Source of the DNA: Pararoseomonas baculiformis
GTDB lineage: Bacteria; Pseudomonadota; Alphaproteobacteria; Acetobacterales; Acetobacteraceae
Assembly: GCF_017813395.1 (NCBI RefSeq)
Contig: NZ_JAGIZB010000001.1
Span: 186,001 to 250,000 of the forward strand
Reading direction: 5' to 3'
Length of the DNA: 64,000 nt
Shown: positions 43,583-52,600 of the stretch, piece after piece
How the letters are laid out: each line of letters opens with the position of its first letter
Position numbering within the stretch: position 1 is the first letter of the stretch
The notes under the pieces: generated by a model
What the model saw: the letters and a program-made list of their open reading frames with translations, nothing else
The model's database searches: none
What the model was told of the DNA's origin: nothing
Position numbers and translations under genes: made by a program

Positions 43583-46500
43583 CTAGGCCGCCCCCGCCTC
43601 CGCCATCTCCACCGCCCGCCCGAGATCGACGCTCAGCAGGCGTGACACGCCGCGCTCCTGCATCGTCACGCCGTAGAGCCGGTGCATCTTCGCCATGGTC
43701 AGCGGGTGATGGGTGACGACGAGGAAGCGCGTGCCGCCTTCCGTCATCGCCTCCAGCAGATTGCATAGCCGCTCGACATTCGCGTCATCCAGCGGCGCAT
43801 CCACCTCGTCCAGCACGCAGACCGGCGCGGGCTGGCACTTGAACACGGCGAAGATCAGCGACAGCGCCGTCAGCGCCTGCTCCCCGCCCGAGAGAAGCGA
43901 CAGGGAGGAGAGCTTCTTCCCCGGCGGCTCCGCATAGATCTCAAGCCCCGCCTCGAGGATGTCCTCCGAGCCCACCAGCGCCAGATGCGCGCGCCCGCCG
44001 CCGAACAGGCGCGTGAACAGCGCGCGGAACTCGCTGTCCACCCGCTCGAACACGGCGCGCAGGCGCTCGCGGCCCTCGCGGTTCAGATGGCCGATGGAAC
44101 CGCGCAGCTTGGCGATGGCATGGCCGATCTCCTCGCGGTCCTTCTCCAGGTTGACGAGGCGCTCCTCCACCTCCGCCATCTCCACCTCGGCGCGGAGATT
44201 GACGGGGCCCATCTCCTCGCGCTCGCGCGCCAGGCGCTCGGCCTTGCGGCGGGCCCTCTCCTCGGCGGCGTCGGAGAGATCCTCGGGCTGTTCCGGCAGC
44301 TCGGTGTCCGGGCCCAGGCGCTCCAGGATGCGCGTCGCCACGGCCCGCCCTTCGTCCTCGGCCCGGGCGGCGGCGCCATCGGCGCGGGCCTGGGCCTCGC
44401 GCGCGGCGGCGAAGGCGGCATCGGCCAGCCTGCGCGCCTCGGCGGATTCGCGGGCCTCGGTCTCAGCGGCGGCCAGGGCCTCGGCGGCCTCCCTATGGGC
44501 CGCCTCCACCTCGGCCAGCATCCGCGCCGCGCTCGCCAGCAGCGCGGCCGCCTCCTCCGGCGCCTCGGCGGCGGCATTGGCCTCGATGGCGGCGGCTTCC
44601 TGGCGCGCGGCCAGCTCGATCAGCCGTGCGGCGGCATCGGCGCGGCGGCTGGCCCAGGAGGCGGCCTCCTCCTCCAGCGCGGCGCGGCGGGTGGCAAGCC
44701 GCTCTCCCTCGGCCTCCAACGCCAGGCGGGCGGCACGCGCCTCGGCCTCCTCCCGCCGGGCCTCGGCCAGCGCGGTGCGGGCGGCCTGCGCCCCGGCACG
44801 GGCCAGCTCAGGATCCGGATTGGCGGCCCCGGCCTCCTCCACGGCGGCGCGGGCGGCCTCGGCCTCGCTGCGCTGCTCGGCCAGGCGGGCGATCTGCGGC
44901 TCCAGCGCTGCCAGCCGGCCTTCCGCCGCCGCGGCCCGGGCGGCCAGGGCCGACTGGGCGTTGCGGGCCGCGTCCAGCCGGTTCTCGGCGGACCGGCGAG
45001 CCTGGCGGGCGGTCTCCTCGGCCATCATGGCATGGCGGAGCGCCGCCACGGCCCCGTCGCGTGCCGCGCGCGCGGCGGCGGCATCGGGCAGGGCGGCCTG
45101 GGCCGCCTTCGCGGCTTCCAGCAGCTTCTCCGCCTCGGCCCGCTCGGCCGCGGCACGCTCCAGCGCGGGCACCAGGGCGGCCAGCCGGCTCTCGGCCAGG
45201 GCCGCGCTGGCCGAGAGGCGCGAGGCCTCCTGCCGCGCCCGGGTCAGCCTGGCCTCGGCCTCGCGGCGTGTGTTGCGGGCCGCGTTCTCGGCGGCGGAGG
45301 CGGCGGTTTCGGCTGTCCTGGCGGCCTCGGCCTCGGCGCGAGCCTTGGCCAGCGCGGCCTCGGCGGCGTCGCGCGCCGCCTCCCGCGCCCGCAGGAGGTT
45401 GCGCTGCTTCAGCCGCTCGGCCCCGGGGCTGGGCGCGCCCGGATTGGCCCCTTGCCCGTCCCAGCGCCAAAAGCCGCCGCTACGGGCCACCAGCGCCTGG
45501 CCCGGCGCCAGCGCCGCCTGCAGCGCCGGCCCGCTTGCCTCATCCTCCACCAGCCCGATCTGCGAAAGGGCGCGCGCCAGCTCCGGCGGGCCCTGCACCA
45601 GATCCGAAAGCGGCGTCACCCCCTCGGGCAGGGGGCGGGCGCCCGCCAGCGGCGGCATGGCGCGCCAGTGGCGCGGTGCCCGGGGATCGGCGGGGTAATC
45701 CAGCCCCTCGCCCAGCGCGGCGCCCAGCGCCGCCTCAAGCCCCGGCGGCACGGCGACGGAATCCAGGATCGGCGCCGCATTCCCGCGCTCCCCGGCTCGC
45801 AGCAGGGCGGCGAGGCCCTGCACCTCGGCGGCGGCGCGGGCACGGGTGGCCCCGGCCTCGGATTCGGCGGCACGGGCACGGGCAAGGGCGGCGGAGGCGG
45901 CGGCACGGGCCGTCTCGGCCTCGGCGAGCGCCTGGCCCACGGTCTCGATGGCGCGGGCCGCCTCGGCCTCCTCCCGGCGCGCGGCGTCCAGCCTTTCGGC
46001 GGGAACGCAGGCGGCCTGGGCCCCCTCATGCTCCCGCTTCAGCCGGTCATGGCCCTCGGCGGCGCGGCGGGCGCGCTCCATGGCCACGCGGGAGGCCTCA
46101 CGAGCCCTTGCCTCCTCCGCCTCGGCGGCGGCGGCGGCGCGCTTTGCCTCGGCCTCCGCGGCGGCGGCGGCGGCGCGGGCGGTTTCGGCGCGCTCGAAAT
46201 CCGCGCGGGCGGTGGCGAGGGCGGCATCCGCATTCTCCGCCTCGGCCGCGGCGGAGGCGAGCGCCTCGGGCGACACATTGGCCGCCATGGCCTTGGCCCG
46301 CTCCTCCTCCATCCTTGCCATTTCGGCGGCAAGGCGGCGCAGATCGGCATCGGCGGCGCGGCGGGCATCCTGCAGGCGCTCGAAGGCCAGTGCGGCTTCC
46401 GATGCCGCCTCGGCGGCACGCTCGGCTGCCGCCTCGGCCTGGCGCGCGGCATCCTCGGCCAGGGTCAGGCGCTCGGAGGCCGCCTCGGCCCGTGCCGGCA

Positions 46501-47761
46501 GCCCGGCCAGGGCGGCGGCAATCTCCTCCGCCTCGGCCTTCAGCCGCGCCTCGGCGGTCTCGGCGTCATGCACCACGCTGGCCGCATGGGCGTGGTCCGC
46601 CTGGATCTGGGCCAGGCGGCTCGTCGCGGCGTCCAGCGCCGCACGGGCGCGGGCCTCGGCGGCGGCCAGCCCCTCGCCCTCCACGCGGCGGCGCTCCAGC
46701 GCGGTGCGGGCGGCGGCCTCGGCGGCGCGCGGGCCGGGCAGGGCCATGTCGGCGGCATGGGCACGGCGGGTGGCCAGCTCCGCCGCCGCCTCCGCCGCCT
46801 TGGTGGCCTGCTTCGCAGCGTCCAGCGCATGGCGGGCGGAGAGAAGCTGCCCCTCGGCCCTGGCGGCCAGGATGGACATCCACTCCGCCTCGGCGGCGCG
46901 GGTCAGGCCGGACAGATTGCGGTAGCGCGCGGCCTGCTTCGCCTGCTTCTTCAGGCTTTCCCGCTGCGTCTCCAGCTGTGCCCGCAGGTCATCGGCGCGG
47001 GTCAGGTTGGTCTCGGCCTGGCGCAGCTTCAGCTCGGCCTCGTGCCGGCGGGCGCGAAGGCCGGCCGTGCCCGCCGCCTCCTCCAGCACGCCCCGCCGCT
47101 CCTCCGGCTTGGCGCCGATCAGCGCGGCCACGCGCCCCTGGCTGACCATGCCCGAGGCCCGCGCGCCCGAGCCGATATCGGCGAAGAGCGTGGCAACGTC
47201 GCGCCCGCGCGCCTCCTTGCCGTTGATGCGGTAGCCCGTGCCTGCCCCGCGCTCGATCCGGCGGGTGATCTCCAGCTCCGCCGCCTCGGCATTCGGGGGC
47301 GGGGCAAGGCCTGCGGCCTCCTCCAGGCTCAGCGTCACCTCGGCCTGGTTGCGGCCGGAGCGGGTGGAGGTGCCGGCGAAGATGACGTCGTCCATCTCCC
47401 CGCCGCGCATGGCGCGGGCATTGGTTTCGCCCATCGCCCAGCGCAGGGCTTCCACCACATTGGACTTGCCGCAGCCATTCGGGCCGACAATGCCGGTCAG
47501 CCCTGGCAACACCTCCACCGTGGTGGGCTCGGCGAAGGACTTGAACCCGGCGATCCGCAGGCGGGACAGCGTGGCCGTGCGCGGCTTGCGCGGGCCGTCA
47601 TCCTCCGGCGCCTCGTCCTCCGCGCCATCCGCCATGCCATCCGGCGCCGCTACGCCTTCGGCGGAGGGGGCGCCGTGCTTCGCCACGGGGTCGGGCAGCG
47701 CCTCCCCCGCCGGGCTTTCCAGGGCCGCGGCCCCGGCCATCTCGACGGGGTTGGTATCCAT
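43583..47761 (-). CDS. smc: chromosome segregation protein SMC
   Basis: A 1392-residue SMC ATPase that forms the Smc-ScpAB condensin. The N-terminal head has Walker A GPNGCGKSN (about 93-101); the C-terminal head has the signature LSLLSGGEQALTALSLIFAV and Walker B VCVLDEVDAPLDD, then VVTHHPLTMA. In between are two very Ala/Glu/Arg-rich coiled coils around a hinge (roughly residues 665-800). It is about 200 residues longer than typical SMC, partly from a 60-residue acidic, Pro/Ala-rich leader; an internal ATG at residue 43 is an alternative start. Its start overlaps the dsbA stop, so the genes are coupled. Confidence 0.94.
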   Translation of the reverse strand: MDTNPVEMAGAAALESPAGEALPDPVAKHGAPSAEGVAAPDGMADGAEDEAPEDDGPRKPRTATLSRLRIAGFKSFAEPTTVEVLPGLTGIVGPNGCGKSNVVEALRWAMGETNARAMRGGEMDDVIFAGTSTRSGRNQAEVTLSLEEAAGLAPPPNAEAAELEITRRIERGAGTGYRINGKEARGRDVATLFADIGSGARASGMVSQGRVAALIGAKPEERRGVLEEAAGTAGLRARRHEAELKLRQAETNLTRADDLRAQLETQRESLKKQAKQAARYRNLSGLTRAAEAEWMSILAARAEGQLLSARHALDAAKQATKAAEAAAELATRRAHAADMALPGPRAAEAAARTALERRRVEGEGLAAAEARARAALDAATSRLAQIQADHAHAASVVHDAETAEARLKAEAEEIAAALAGLPARAEAASERLTLAEDAARQAEAAAERAAEAASEAALAFERLQDARRAADADLRRLAAEMARMEEERAKAMAANVSPEALASAAAEAENADAALATARADFERAETARAAAAAAEAEAKRAAAAAEAEEARAREASRVAMERARRAAEGHDRLKREHEGAQAACVPAERLDAARREEAEAARAIETVGQALAEAETARAAASAALARARAAESEAGATRARAAAEVQGLAALLRAGERGNAAPILDSVAVPPGLEAALGAALGEGLDYPADPRAPRHWRAMPPLAGARPLPEGVTPLSDLVQGPPELARALSQIGLVEDEASGPALQAALAPGQALVARSGGFWRWDGQGANPGAPSPGAERLKQRNLLRAREAARDAAEAALAKARAEAEAARTAETAASAAENAARNTRREAEARLTRARQEASRLSASAALAESRLAALVPALERAAAERAEAEKLLEAAKAAQAALPDAAAARAARDGAVAALRHAMMAEETARQARRSAENRLDAARNAQSALAARAAAAEGRLAALEPQIARLAEQRSEAEAARAAVEEAGAANPDPELARAGAQAARTALAEARREEAEARAARLALEAEGERLATRRAALEEEAASWASRRADAAARLIELAARQEAAAIEANAAAEAPEEAAALLASAARMLAEVEAAHREAAEALAAAETEARESAEARRLADAAFAAAREAQARADGAAARAEDEGRAVATRILERLGPDTELPEQPEDLSDAAEERARRKAERLAREREEMGPVNLRAEVEMAEVEERLVNLEKDREEIGHAIAKLRGSIGHLNREGRERLRAVFERVDSEFRALFTRLFGGGRAHLALVGSEDILEAGLEIYAEPPGKKLSSLSLLSGGEQALTALSLIFAVFKCQPAPVCVLDEVDAPLDDANVERLCNLLEAMTEGGTRFLVVTHHPLTMAKMHRLYGVTMQERGVSRLLSVDLGRAVEMAEAGAA

Positions 47762-48369
47762 CAGGTGCCGGAAACGCCCGCAAGCTCGGCGAAGCGCTCA
47801 TAGGTCAGGGCGCCCGCCTGGGAGCGGCCGTTGAACACGAAGGTCGGGGTGGAGCTCACATTGTGCTCCTGCTGCCCCTTCACCCGCATCTCCAGGATGC
47901 CGCGCTGCAGGGCCTGGTCGGCCAGGGCGGCATCCACCTGGGCGCGGCTCATCCCGGCAAGGGCGGCGATCTTGGCGATCTCGGCGACCGGGTCGCCACC
48001 GCGGGTGAAGGCCCAGCGGTCCTGGCTGGCGAACAGGGCGCTGACGAAGCCCTCATAGCGCTCCGCCGGCAGGCTGCGCGCCACCATGGCGGCGGCCAGC
48101 GCGATCTGGTCCAGCGGGAAGTCCCGCCACACCATCCGGATCTTGCCCGTCTCCACCAGCTTCGCCTTCACCTGCGGCCAGGTCTGGTTGTGGAAGGACG
48201 CGCAGTGGGAGCAGGTGAGGGAGAAATACTCGATCACCGTCACCGGGGCGTCCGGCTTGCCGGAGGAACGCTCGCCCAGGCGCGCGTCGGCCGCCTGGGC
48301 GAACGCCAGGCCGGGGATCAGCGCGGCCGAGGGGGCGGCGAGGAGAAGGCTGCGGCGGGCAATGCTCAT
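47761..48369 (-). CDS. DsbA-family thiol:disulfide protein
   Basis: A 202-residue periplasmic thioredoxin-fold protein. The signal peptide MSIARRSLLLAAPSAALIPG ends near AFAQA; the redox site is CSHC (C53, C56) in YFSLTCSHCASFH, and the cis-Pro loop is VSSTPTFVFNG. The family oxidises or isomerises exported proteins. A DsbA-like gene between dciA and smc is a conserved alphaproteobacterial order. The ATG at 48369 was chosen for the signal peptide; its stop overlaps the smc start. Confidence 0.92.
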   Translation of the reverse strand: MSIARRSLLLAAPSAALIPGLAFAQAADARLGERSSGKPDAPVTVIEYFSLTCSHCASFHNQTWPQVKAKLVETGKIRMVWRDFPLDQIALAAAMVARSLPAERYEGFVSALFASQDRWAFTRGGDPVAEIAKIAALAGMSRAQVDAALADQALQRGILEMRVKGQQEHNVSSTPTFVFNGRSQAGALTYERFAELAGVSGT

Positions 48370-48407
48370 CGGTCCGGGGGTCCCGTCCTGGTGGGGCTGT
48401 CGAAGAT

Positions 48408-49028
48408 TCACTTCTGCGGGGCTCGATAGACCCCGCGGGCCAATCTTGCCAGGGCATCCCGCAATCCGGGGCTACCGACCGTATCCAGCGCGCCACGAAC
48501 CGTATCAGGCAAGGGCGCATCGGCCTGCCGCCGCGGGGCCGGCCGGGCGGAAGGGGCCTGCTGGACGAATTTCAGCGCCTCCACCGTCACGGTGCCCAGA
48601 GCGGCATTCACCCGGCTGATCAGCTGCGGCGCCAGGTGCTGCAGCTCCATCGCCACCGGGCCGGAGCAGCCGATGGTCAGCGTACCCCCGCTCAGGCGCT
48701 TCGGAACGGTCACGGCGGCAATGGCGGGGCCCACCACCTGGGCCCAATCCGCCATCAGCAGCGCGCCCGCCGGGCTTCGGCGCTTGAAGGCGGGGCGGGT
48801 CAGCCGGGGAATGAAGCCGCCGAGCGGCCGCAGGCCAAGATCGGGGCGGCGCTCACCCTGCATCCTCCCTGCCCCGGGCCCGGCGGCTGATGCCACAGGG
48901 CCGGGAACCACCGGGGCGGGGGCCACGGGGTTGGACGTGGCCGCGCGGCGGGCGCGCGGTCGCGGCGCGGGGGGGCTTGCCTCCGCGCCCGTCACGCCTT
49001 CCCCTGCCCTTGCCTTGTCCTCCGCCAT
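48408..49028 (-). CDS. dciA: DciA-type (DUF721) replicative helicase loader
   Basis: About 206 residues. The conserved DUF721 core begins at RPLGGFIPRLTRPAFKRR and continues with LLMADWAQVVGPAIAAVTVP and LTIGCSGPVAMELQHLAPQL. DciA proteins help load the DnaB helicase in bacteria lacking DnaC. The N-terminal 70 residues are a low-complexity Ala/Pro stretch. The start is uncertain: ATG 49028 overlaps the mutY start by about 14 bp, while ATG 48863 would keep only the core and leave a 150-bp divergent promoter. It is followed by the dsbA-like gene and smc in the same direction. Confidence 0.82.
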   Translation of the reverse strand: MAEDKARAGEGVTGAEASPPAPRPRARRAATSNPVAPAPVVPGPVASAAGPGAGRMQGERRPDLGLRPLGGFIPRLTRPAFKRRSPAGALLMADWAQVVGPAIAAVTVPKRLSGGTLTIGCSGPVAMELQHLAPQLISRVNAALGTVTVEALKFVQQAPSARPAPRRQADAPLPDTVRGALDTVGSPGLRDALARLARGVYRAPQK

Positions 49029-50148
49029 CCCCGATCCCCCGCCCGCCGGCCCGCTCCTGGCCTGGTATGACCGCCACCGCCGGACCCTGCCCTGGCGTGG
49101 CGAAGCCGATCCATACCGCATCTGGCTCTCGGAGGTGATGCTCCAGCAGACCACGGTCGCGGCCGTCGGCCCCCGCTACGCCCGCTTCCTCACCCGCTTC
49201 CCTACCGTCGAGGCCCTGGCCGCCGCACCCTGGGAGGATGTGGCGGCCGAATGGGCGGGGCTGGGCTACTATGCCCGCGCCCGGAACCTGCACGCGGCCG
49301 CCAGGGCGGTGGCGGCGCGGGGGGGCTTCCCGGATACCGAGGCCGGGCTGCGCGAACTGCCGGGGATCGGCGCCTACATCGCCGCCGCCGTGGCCGCCAT
49401 CGCCTTCAACCGCCCTACCGTGCCGGTGGATGGGAATGTGGAGCGGGTGGTGGCCCGCCTGGTTCCCGTGCGGGAGCCCCTGCCCGGCGCCCGGCGCCTG
49501 ATCGCCCCGATCGCCGCCCGCTTCATGGAGCAGGCGGAGGCCCGCGCCCGCCCCGGCGACTTCGTGCAGGCCCTGTTCGACCTCGGCGCCACCCTCTGCA
49601 CGCCGCGCCGCCCGGCCTGCGCCCTCTGCCCCTGGCGGGAGGATTGCGCCGCGCAGCGCCAGGGAATTCAGGAAGAACTGCCGGCCAAGCTGCCGAAAGC
49701 CGCGCGCAAGCTGCGCCACGGCCTGCACTTCCTGGCCCGGGACCCCGCCGGCCGCCTGCTGCTTCGCCACCGCCCGCCGGAAGGCCTTCTGGGCGGCATG
49801 CTGGAAATCCCTGGCGCCCCCTGGCGCGAGGAGAAGCCGTGGAGCCTGGAGGAGGCCCTGCCCCACGCCCCCCTTGCCGGCCTCTCCTGGCAACTCCGGC
49901 CGGGACTCGCCCGGCATGGCTTCACGCATATGGACCTGGACATGCGCCTGGCCGAAGCCGCCGCCCCGGCGCAGCCCGCCCCGGCCGGGATGGTGTGGAT
50001 GGAATCGGACACCGCGCGCGCGGCCCTGCCCACCGCCATCCGCCGCCTGCTTCCACTGGCGGACCCCCCGCTTGCCGAAGGCCCGGCCGGCATGGCAAGC
50101 GGCGCTTCCCGGGCGCGTGGCGCCCGGAAGAAGGGAATGCAAGCATGA
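49015..50148 (+). CDS. mutY: A/G-specific adenine DNA glycosylase MutY
   Basis: A base-excision repair enzyme of about 377 residues that removes adenine opposite 8-oxoguanine. It shows WYDRHRRTLPWRG, SEVMLQQTTVAAV with the catalytic Glu, the helix-hairpin-helix LRELPGIGAYIAAAVAAIAF, PVDGNVERVVARL with the catalytic Asp, and the iron-sulfur cluster C-x6-C-x2-C-x5-C in CTPRRPACALCPWREDC. The C-terminal NUDIX-like domain recognises 8-oxoG. The TTG at 49015 is the nearest in-frame start to the conserved N-terminus; upstream GTG or TTG codons would overlap dciA further. The stop overlaps bioY (ATGA). Confidence 0.92.
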   Translation: MSSAIPDPPPAGPLLAWYDRHRRTLPWRGEADPYRIWLSEVMLQQTTVAAVGPRYARFLTRFPTVEALAAAPWEDVAAEWAGLGYYARARNLHAAARAVAARGGFPDTEAGLRELPGIGAYIAAAVAAIAFNRPTVPVDGNVERVVARLVPVREPLPGARRLIAPIAARFMEQAEARARPGDFVQALFDLGATLCTPRRPACALCPWREDCAAQRQGIQEELPAKLPKAARKLRHGLHFLARDPAGRLLLRHRPPEGLLGGMLEIPGAPWREEKPWSLEEALPHAPLAGLSWQLRPGLARHGFTHMDLDMRLAEAAAPAQPAPAGMVWMESDTARAALPTAIRRLLPLADPPLAEGPAGMASGASRARGARKKGMQA

Positions 50149-50666
50149 ACGCCATCCAGGGTTTCGCCGCGCGGCCGGCGCTCCGCTTCTGGTCGATGGC
50201 CCTGATGGGCTCGGCCGTGCTGGCCGCCTCGGCCCAGATCAGCCTGCCGATGTGGCCCGTCCCCGCCACGCTGCAGACCCTGGCCGTGCTGCTGCTGGGC
50301 GCGCTGGGCGGCTCGCGCATGGGCGCCGCCGCGGTGCTGCTCTATCTGGCGGAAGGCGCCATGGGCCTGCCGGTCTTCGCCCATGGCACCTCCGGCCCGG
50401 CCGTGCTGATGGGCCCGACCGCGGGCTTCCTGCTGGGCTTCGTCGCCTCCGCCTGGATCGCGGGCCTCGCCGGCCGTGGCGCGCTCCGCCAGGCCGGGGT
50501 GCTGACCATCGCCCATCTCGCGGTCTTCGTGCCGGGCGTGCTCTGGCTGTCCTCCTTCGTGGGGCTGGAAAAGGCCTGGATGGCCGGCTTCCTCCTCTTC
50601 GTGCCCGGCACCGCCGTAAAGACCGCCCTGGCCTTCGCCACCCTGCGGGCCCTGCGCCGCGGCTGA
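50145..50666 (+). CDS. bioY: biotin transporter BioY (ECF S component)
   Basis: A 173-residue membrane protein with about six helices. Family blocks are ASAQISLPMWPVPATLQTLA, LYLAEGAMGLPVFA, PTAGFLLGFVASAWIAG and FVPGTAVKTALA. BioY binds biotin and may work alone or with the shared EcfAT module, which is not encoded here. Its ATG overlaps the mutY stop by 4 bp, so it is translationally coupled to a repair gene by genome economy rather than function. A strong terminator follows. Confidence 0.93.
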   Translation: MNAIQGFAARPALRFWSMALMGSAVLAASAQISLPMWPVPATLQTLAVLLLGALGGSRMGAAAVLLYLAEGAMGLPVFAHGTSGPAVLMGPTAGFLLGFVASAWIAGLAGRGALRQAGVLTIAHLAVFVPGVLWLSSFVGLEKAWMAGFLLFVPGTAVKTALAFATLRALRRG

Positions 50667-50689
50667 TCCGCGCGGCCTTTCGGAAAAGA

Positions 50690-50733
50690 CGAACCGCCCG
50701 CCCCGGCAGCCCCGGGGCGGGCGGTTCGCGTTT
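50690..50733 (+). terminator. intrinsic terminator of mutY-bioY
   Basis: A perfect 15-bp stem (50690-50704 with 50714-50728; CGAACCGCCCGCCCC and its complement) and a 9-nt loop, followed by CGTTT. It lies 23 bp after the bioY stop. Confidence 0.8.
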
Positions 50734-50748
50734 CGGGTCCTTCGTCAC

Positions 50749-51009
50749 CTCTGGTCCCCGGGGAGAGGAAGAAGGAATTCTTCCTCTCCCCGGACCCCTC
50801 ACCTTCATCTTCTTCTATCAGTTGGAGCGGTTCGGCTGACGGTGCGCCTCCGGTCCATGACCGGAGGCGACTGCAACGGCCGGGTGGGGAACAAGAGACT
50901 CCGTGTTGCACCCTGTCCGCGGCAGCCAGACGGGGTTTCAAGGGCCTCAGGCCCCTCGCGGGGTTCGATGCACCTCCTCGAACATCCGGAGAAGGCGGAG
51001 CCCTCTCCG
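50749..51009. repeat. dispersed intergenic repeat, copy 2 (multi-hairpin)
   Basis: Same orientation and order as 4459-4704. The first hairpin is a 14-bp stem with a GGAA loop (50760-50791), the second an identical 11-bp stem with a CAT loop (50845-50869). The third and fourth hairpins are partly degraded: TCA loop with mismatches near 50937-50955, and one mismatch in the outer stem near 50996-51008. An extra segment with TTCGA/TCGAA lies between them. It fills the gap between the bioY terminator and the rhodanese gene. Confidence 0.85.
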
Positions 51010-51022
51010 AGGGGGACCCGCA

Positions 51023-51415
51023 TCAGCCATCCAACGCGAAACCCTCATCCACCCATCCCGTCACGCCGCCGATCATGATCTTCACCGGCCGTCCCAGCCG
51101 GGCCAGGCGCAGCGCCGCGCGGTCCGCGCCGTTGCAATGCGGCCCGGCGCAGTAGACCACGAAGAGCGTCTCCGCTGGCCAGACGGCCATGCGGGCGGGC
51201 TCCATCTCCCGATGCGGCAGGCTCAGCGCGCCGGGCAGGTGGCCGCGCGCGAAGGCATGGGGGCCGCGCACATCCAGCAGCACGAAGCCTGGATCGCCGG
51301 AGGCCATGGCGGCGTGCACATCGGCGCAGTCGGTTTCCAGCGAAAGCCGACGGGCGAAATGGGATTCCGCCTCGGTGCTCGGCGCGGCAGGGATGGCGGT
51401 GACGGGATTGGTCAT
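51023..51415 (-). CDS. rhodanese-like domain protein
   Basis: A 130-residue single rhodanese domain. The active-site loop is VVYCAGPHCNGADRAALRLA with the catalytic Cys in YCAG; FVLLDVRGPHAFARGHLPGA is the conserved entry block, and IMIGGVTGWVDEGFAL ends the fold. Such proteins transfer sulfane sulfur or act as phosphatase-like or regulatory domains. GGAAGGAG upstream supports the ATG at 51415. It is divergent from an FtrA-like AraC regulator with 82 bp between starts, which suggests that regulator controls it. Confidence 0.9.
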   Translation of the reverse strand: MTNPVTAIPAAPSTEAESHFARRLSLETDCADVHAAMASGDPGFVLLDVRGPHAFARGHLPGALSLPHREMEPARMAVWPAETLFVVYCAGPHCNGADRAALRLARLGRPVKIMIGGVTGWVDEGFALDG

Positions 51416-51497
51416 GCTCGGGCTCCTTCCACGCCCGAGGCTGCCGGACCGCCGGGCGGGCTGGTGAGTGGCACGAGGGCCGATTAGCGTCAGGATC

Positions 51498-52502
51498 ATG
51501 CCAAAGACGCCGCGCCCCGCACCGCCCGCCAACCCGCTCGTGGTCGCCATCGCCTATGACGGGCTCTGTACCTTCGAGTACGGCGTGGCCGTGGAGGTTT
51601 TCGCCCTGCCCCGGCCGGAGATGGGGCCGGGCTGGTACCGCTTCGCCACCGCTGCCATCGAGGAAGGGCCGATGCGCGCCATGGGCGGGCTGCGCGTCTC
51701 CGCCGATGGCGGGATGGAGCTGCTGGCCCAGGCCGGCACGGTGATCCTGCCGGGCTGGCGCGGTATCGAGGCCCCCGTGCCGCCCGCGCTGATCGAGGCG
51801 CTGCGCGCCGCCCATGGGCGCGGGGCGCGGATCCTGTCCTTCTGTTCCGGCGCCTTCGTGCTGGCCGCGACCGGGCTGCTGGATGGTGGCCGTGCGACGA
51901 CTCATTGGCGCTATGCCGGGGCCCTGGCCGCGCGGCACCCGGCCATCACCGTGATGCCCGACATGCTCTATGTCGATTCGGGTGCCCTGCTGACCGCGGC
52001 CGGAACGGCGGCGGGAATTGATCTCTGCCTGCACCTGATCCGCCGCGACCATGGCGTGGCGGCCGCCAACAAGGTGGCGCGCCGGCTGGTGGTGCCACCC
52101 CACCGGGAGGGTGGGCAGGCCCAGTTCATCGAACGCCCCGTGCCCGGCACGGCGGAGGGATCGCGCCTGTCCCCGCTGCTGGACCGGATGCGGGGGCGGC
52201 TTGCCGAGAGTTGGCCGGTGGACCGCATGGCCGCCGAAGCCGGGATGAGCCGCCGCAGCTTCATCCGCCATTTCCGCGCCGCGACCGGGGAGAGCCCGGC
52301 CGCCTGGCTCAACGCCGCGCGAATCGGGCATGCCCAGGCACTGCTGGAGGGCACGGGCCTGGGAATGGAGGCGGTGGCCGCGCAATGCGGCCTGGGCAGC
52401 CCCGCCTCGCTGCGCGCCCATTTCCGGGCCCGCACGGGCATGGCGCCGGCGGCATGGCGGCTGGGCTTCACGGGATCCTCATCACCCGCTCCGCAGACTT
52501 AG
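51498..52502 (+). CDS. GlxA/FtrA-family AraC-type transcriptional regulator
   Basis: A 334-residue regulator. Residues about 10-200 form a DJ-1/PfpI domain (VAIAYDGLCTFEYGVAVEVF, elbow Cys in ILSFCSGAFVLAATG); residues about 225-325 carry two AraC helix-turn-helix motifs (MAAEAGMSRRSFIRHFRAAT, VAAQCGLGSPASLRAHFR). FtrA-type proteins often accompany a rhodanese gene, as here, where they are divergent. The ATG at 51498 is preferred to a GTG at 51468. The effector is unknown. Confidence 0.9.
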   Translation: MPKTPRPAPPANPLVVAIAYDGLCTFEYGVAVEVFALPRPEMGPGWYRFATAAIEEGPMRAMGGLRVSADGGMELLAQAGTVILPGWRGIEAPVPPALIEALRAAHGRGARILSFCSGAFVLAATGLLDGGRATTHWRYAGALAARHPAITVMPDMLYVDSGALLTAAGTAAGIDLCLHLIRRDHGVAAANKVARRLVVPPHREGGQAQFIERPVPGTAEGSRLSPLLDRMRGRLAESWPVDRMAAEAGMSRRSFIRHFRAATGESPAAWLNAARIGHAQALLEGTGLGMEAVAAQCGLGSPASLRAHFRARTGMAPAAWRLGFTGSSSPAPQT

Positions 52503-52600
52503 GACAGCGCCCATGCATAGTTACGCTTTCAGGACCAAGCCCTGCCGGGACGCCTGAGGCTGCCCCCGGAAGCGGGCGTTAGGAAGGACCAAGCATCCCC

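Noticed and set aside
43985-47803. Open frame of 1272 codons antisense to smc
   Set aside because: It is fully opposite the SMC gene, Gly/Leu/Arg/Gln-rich with no domain, and follows from GC-rich Ala/Glu codons of SMC lacking antisense stops.
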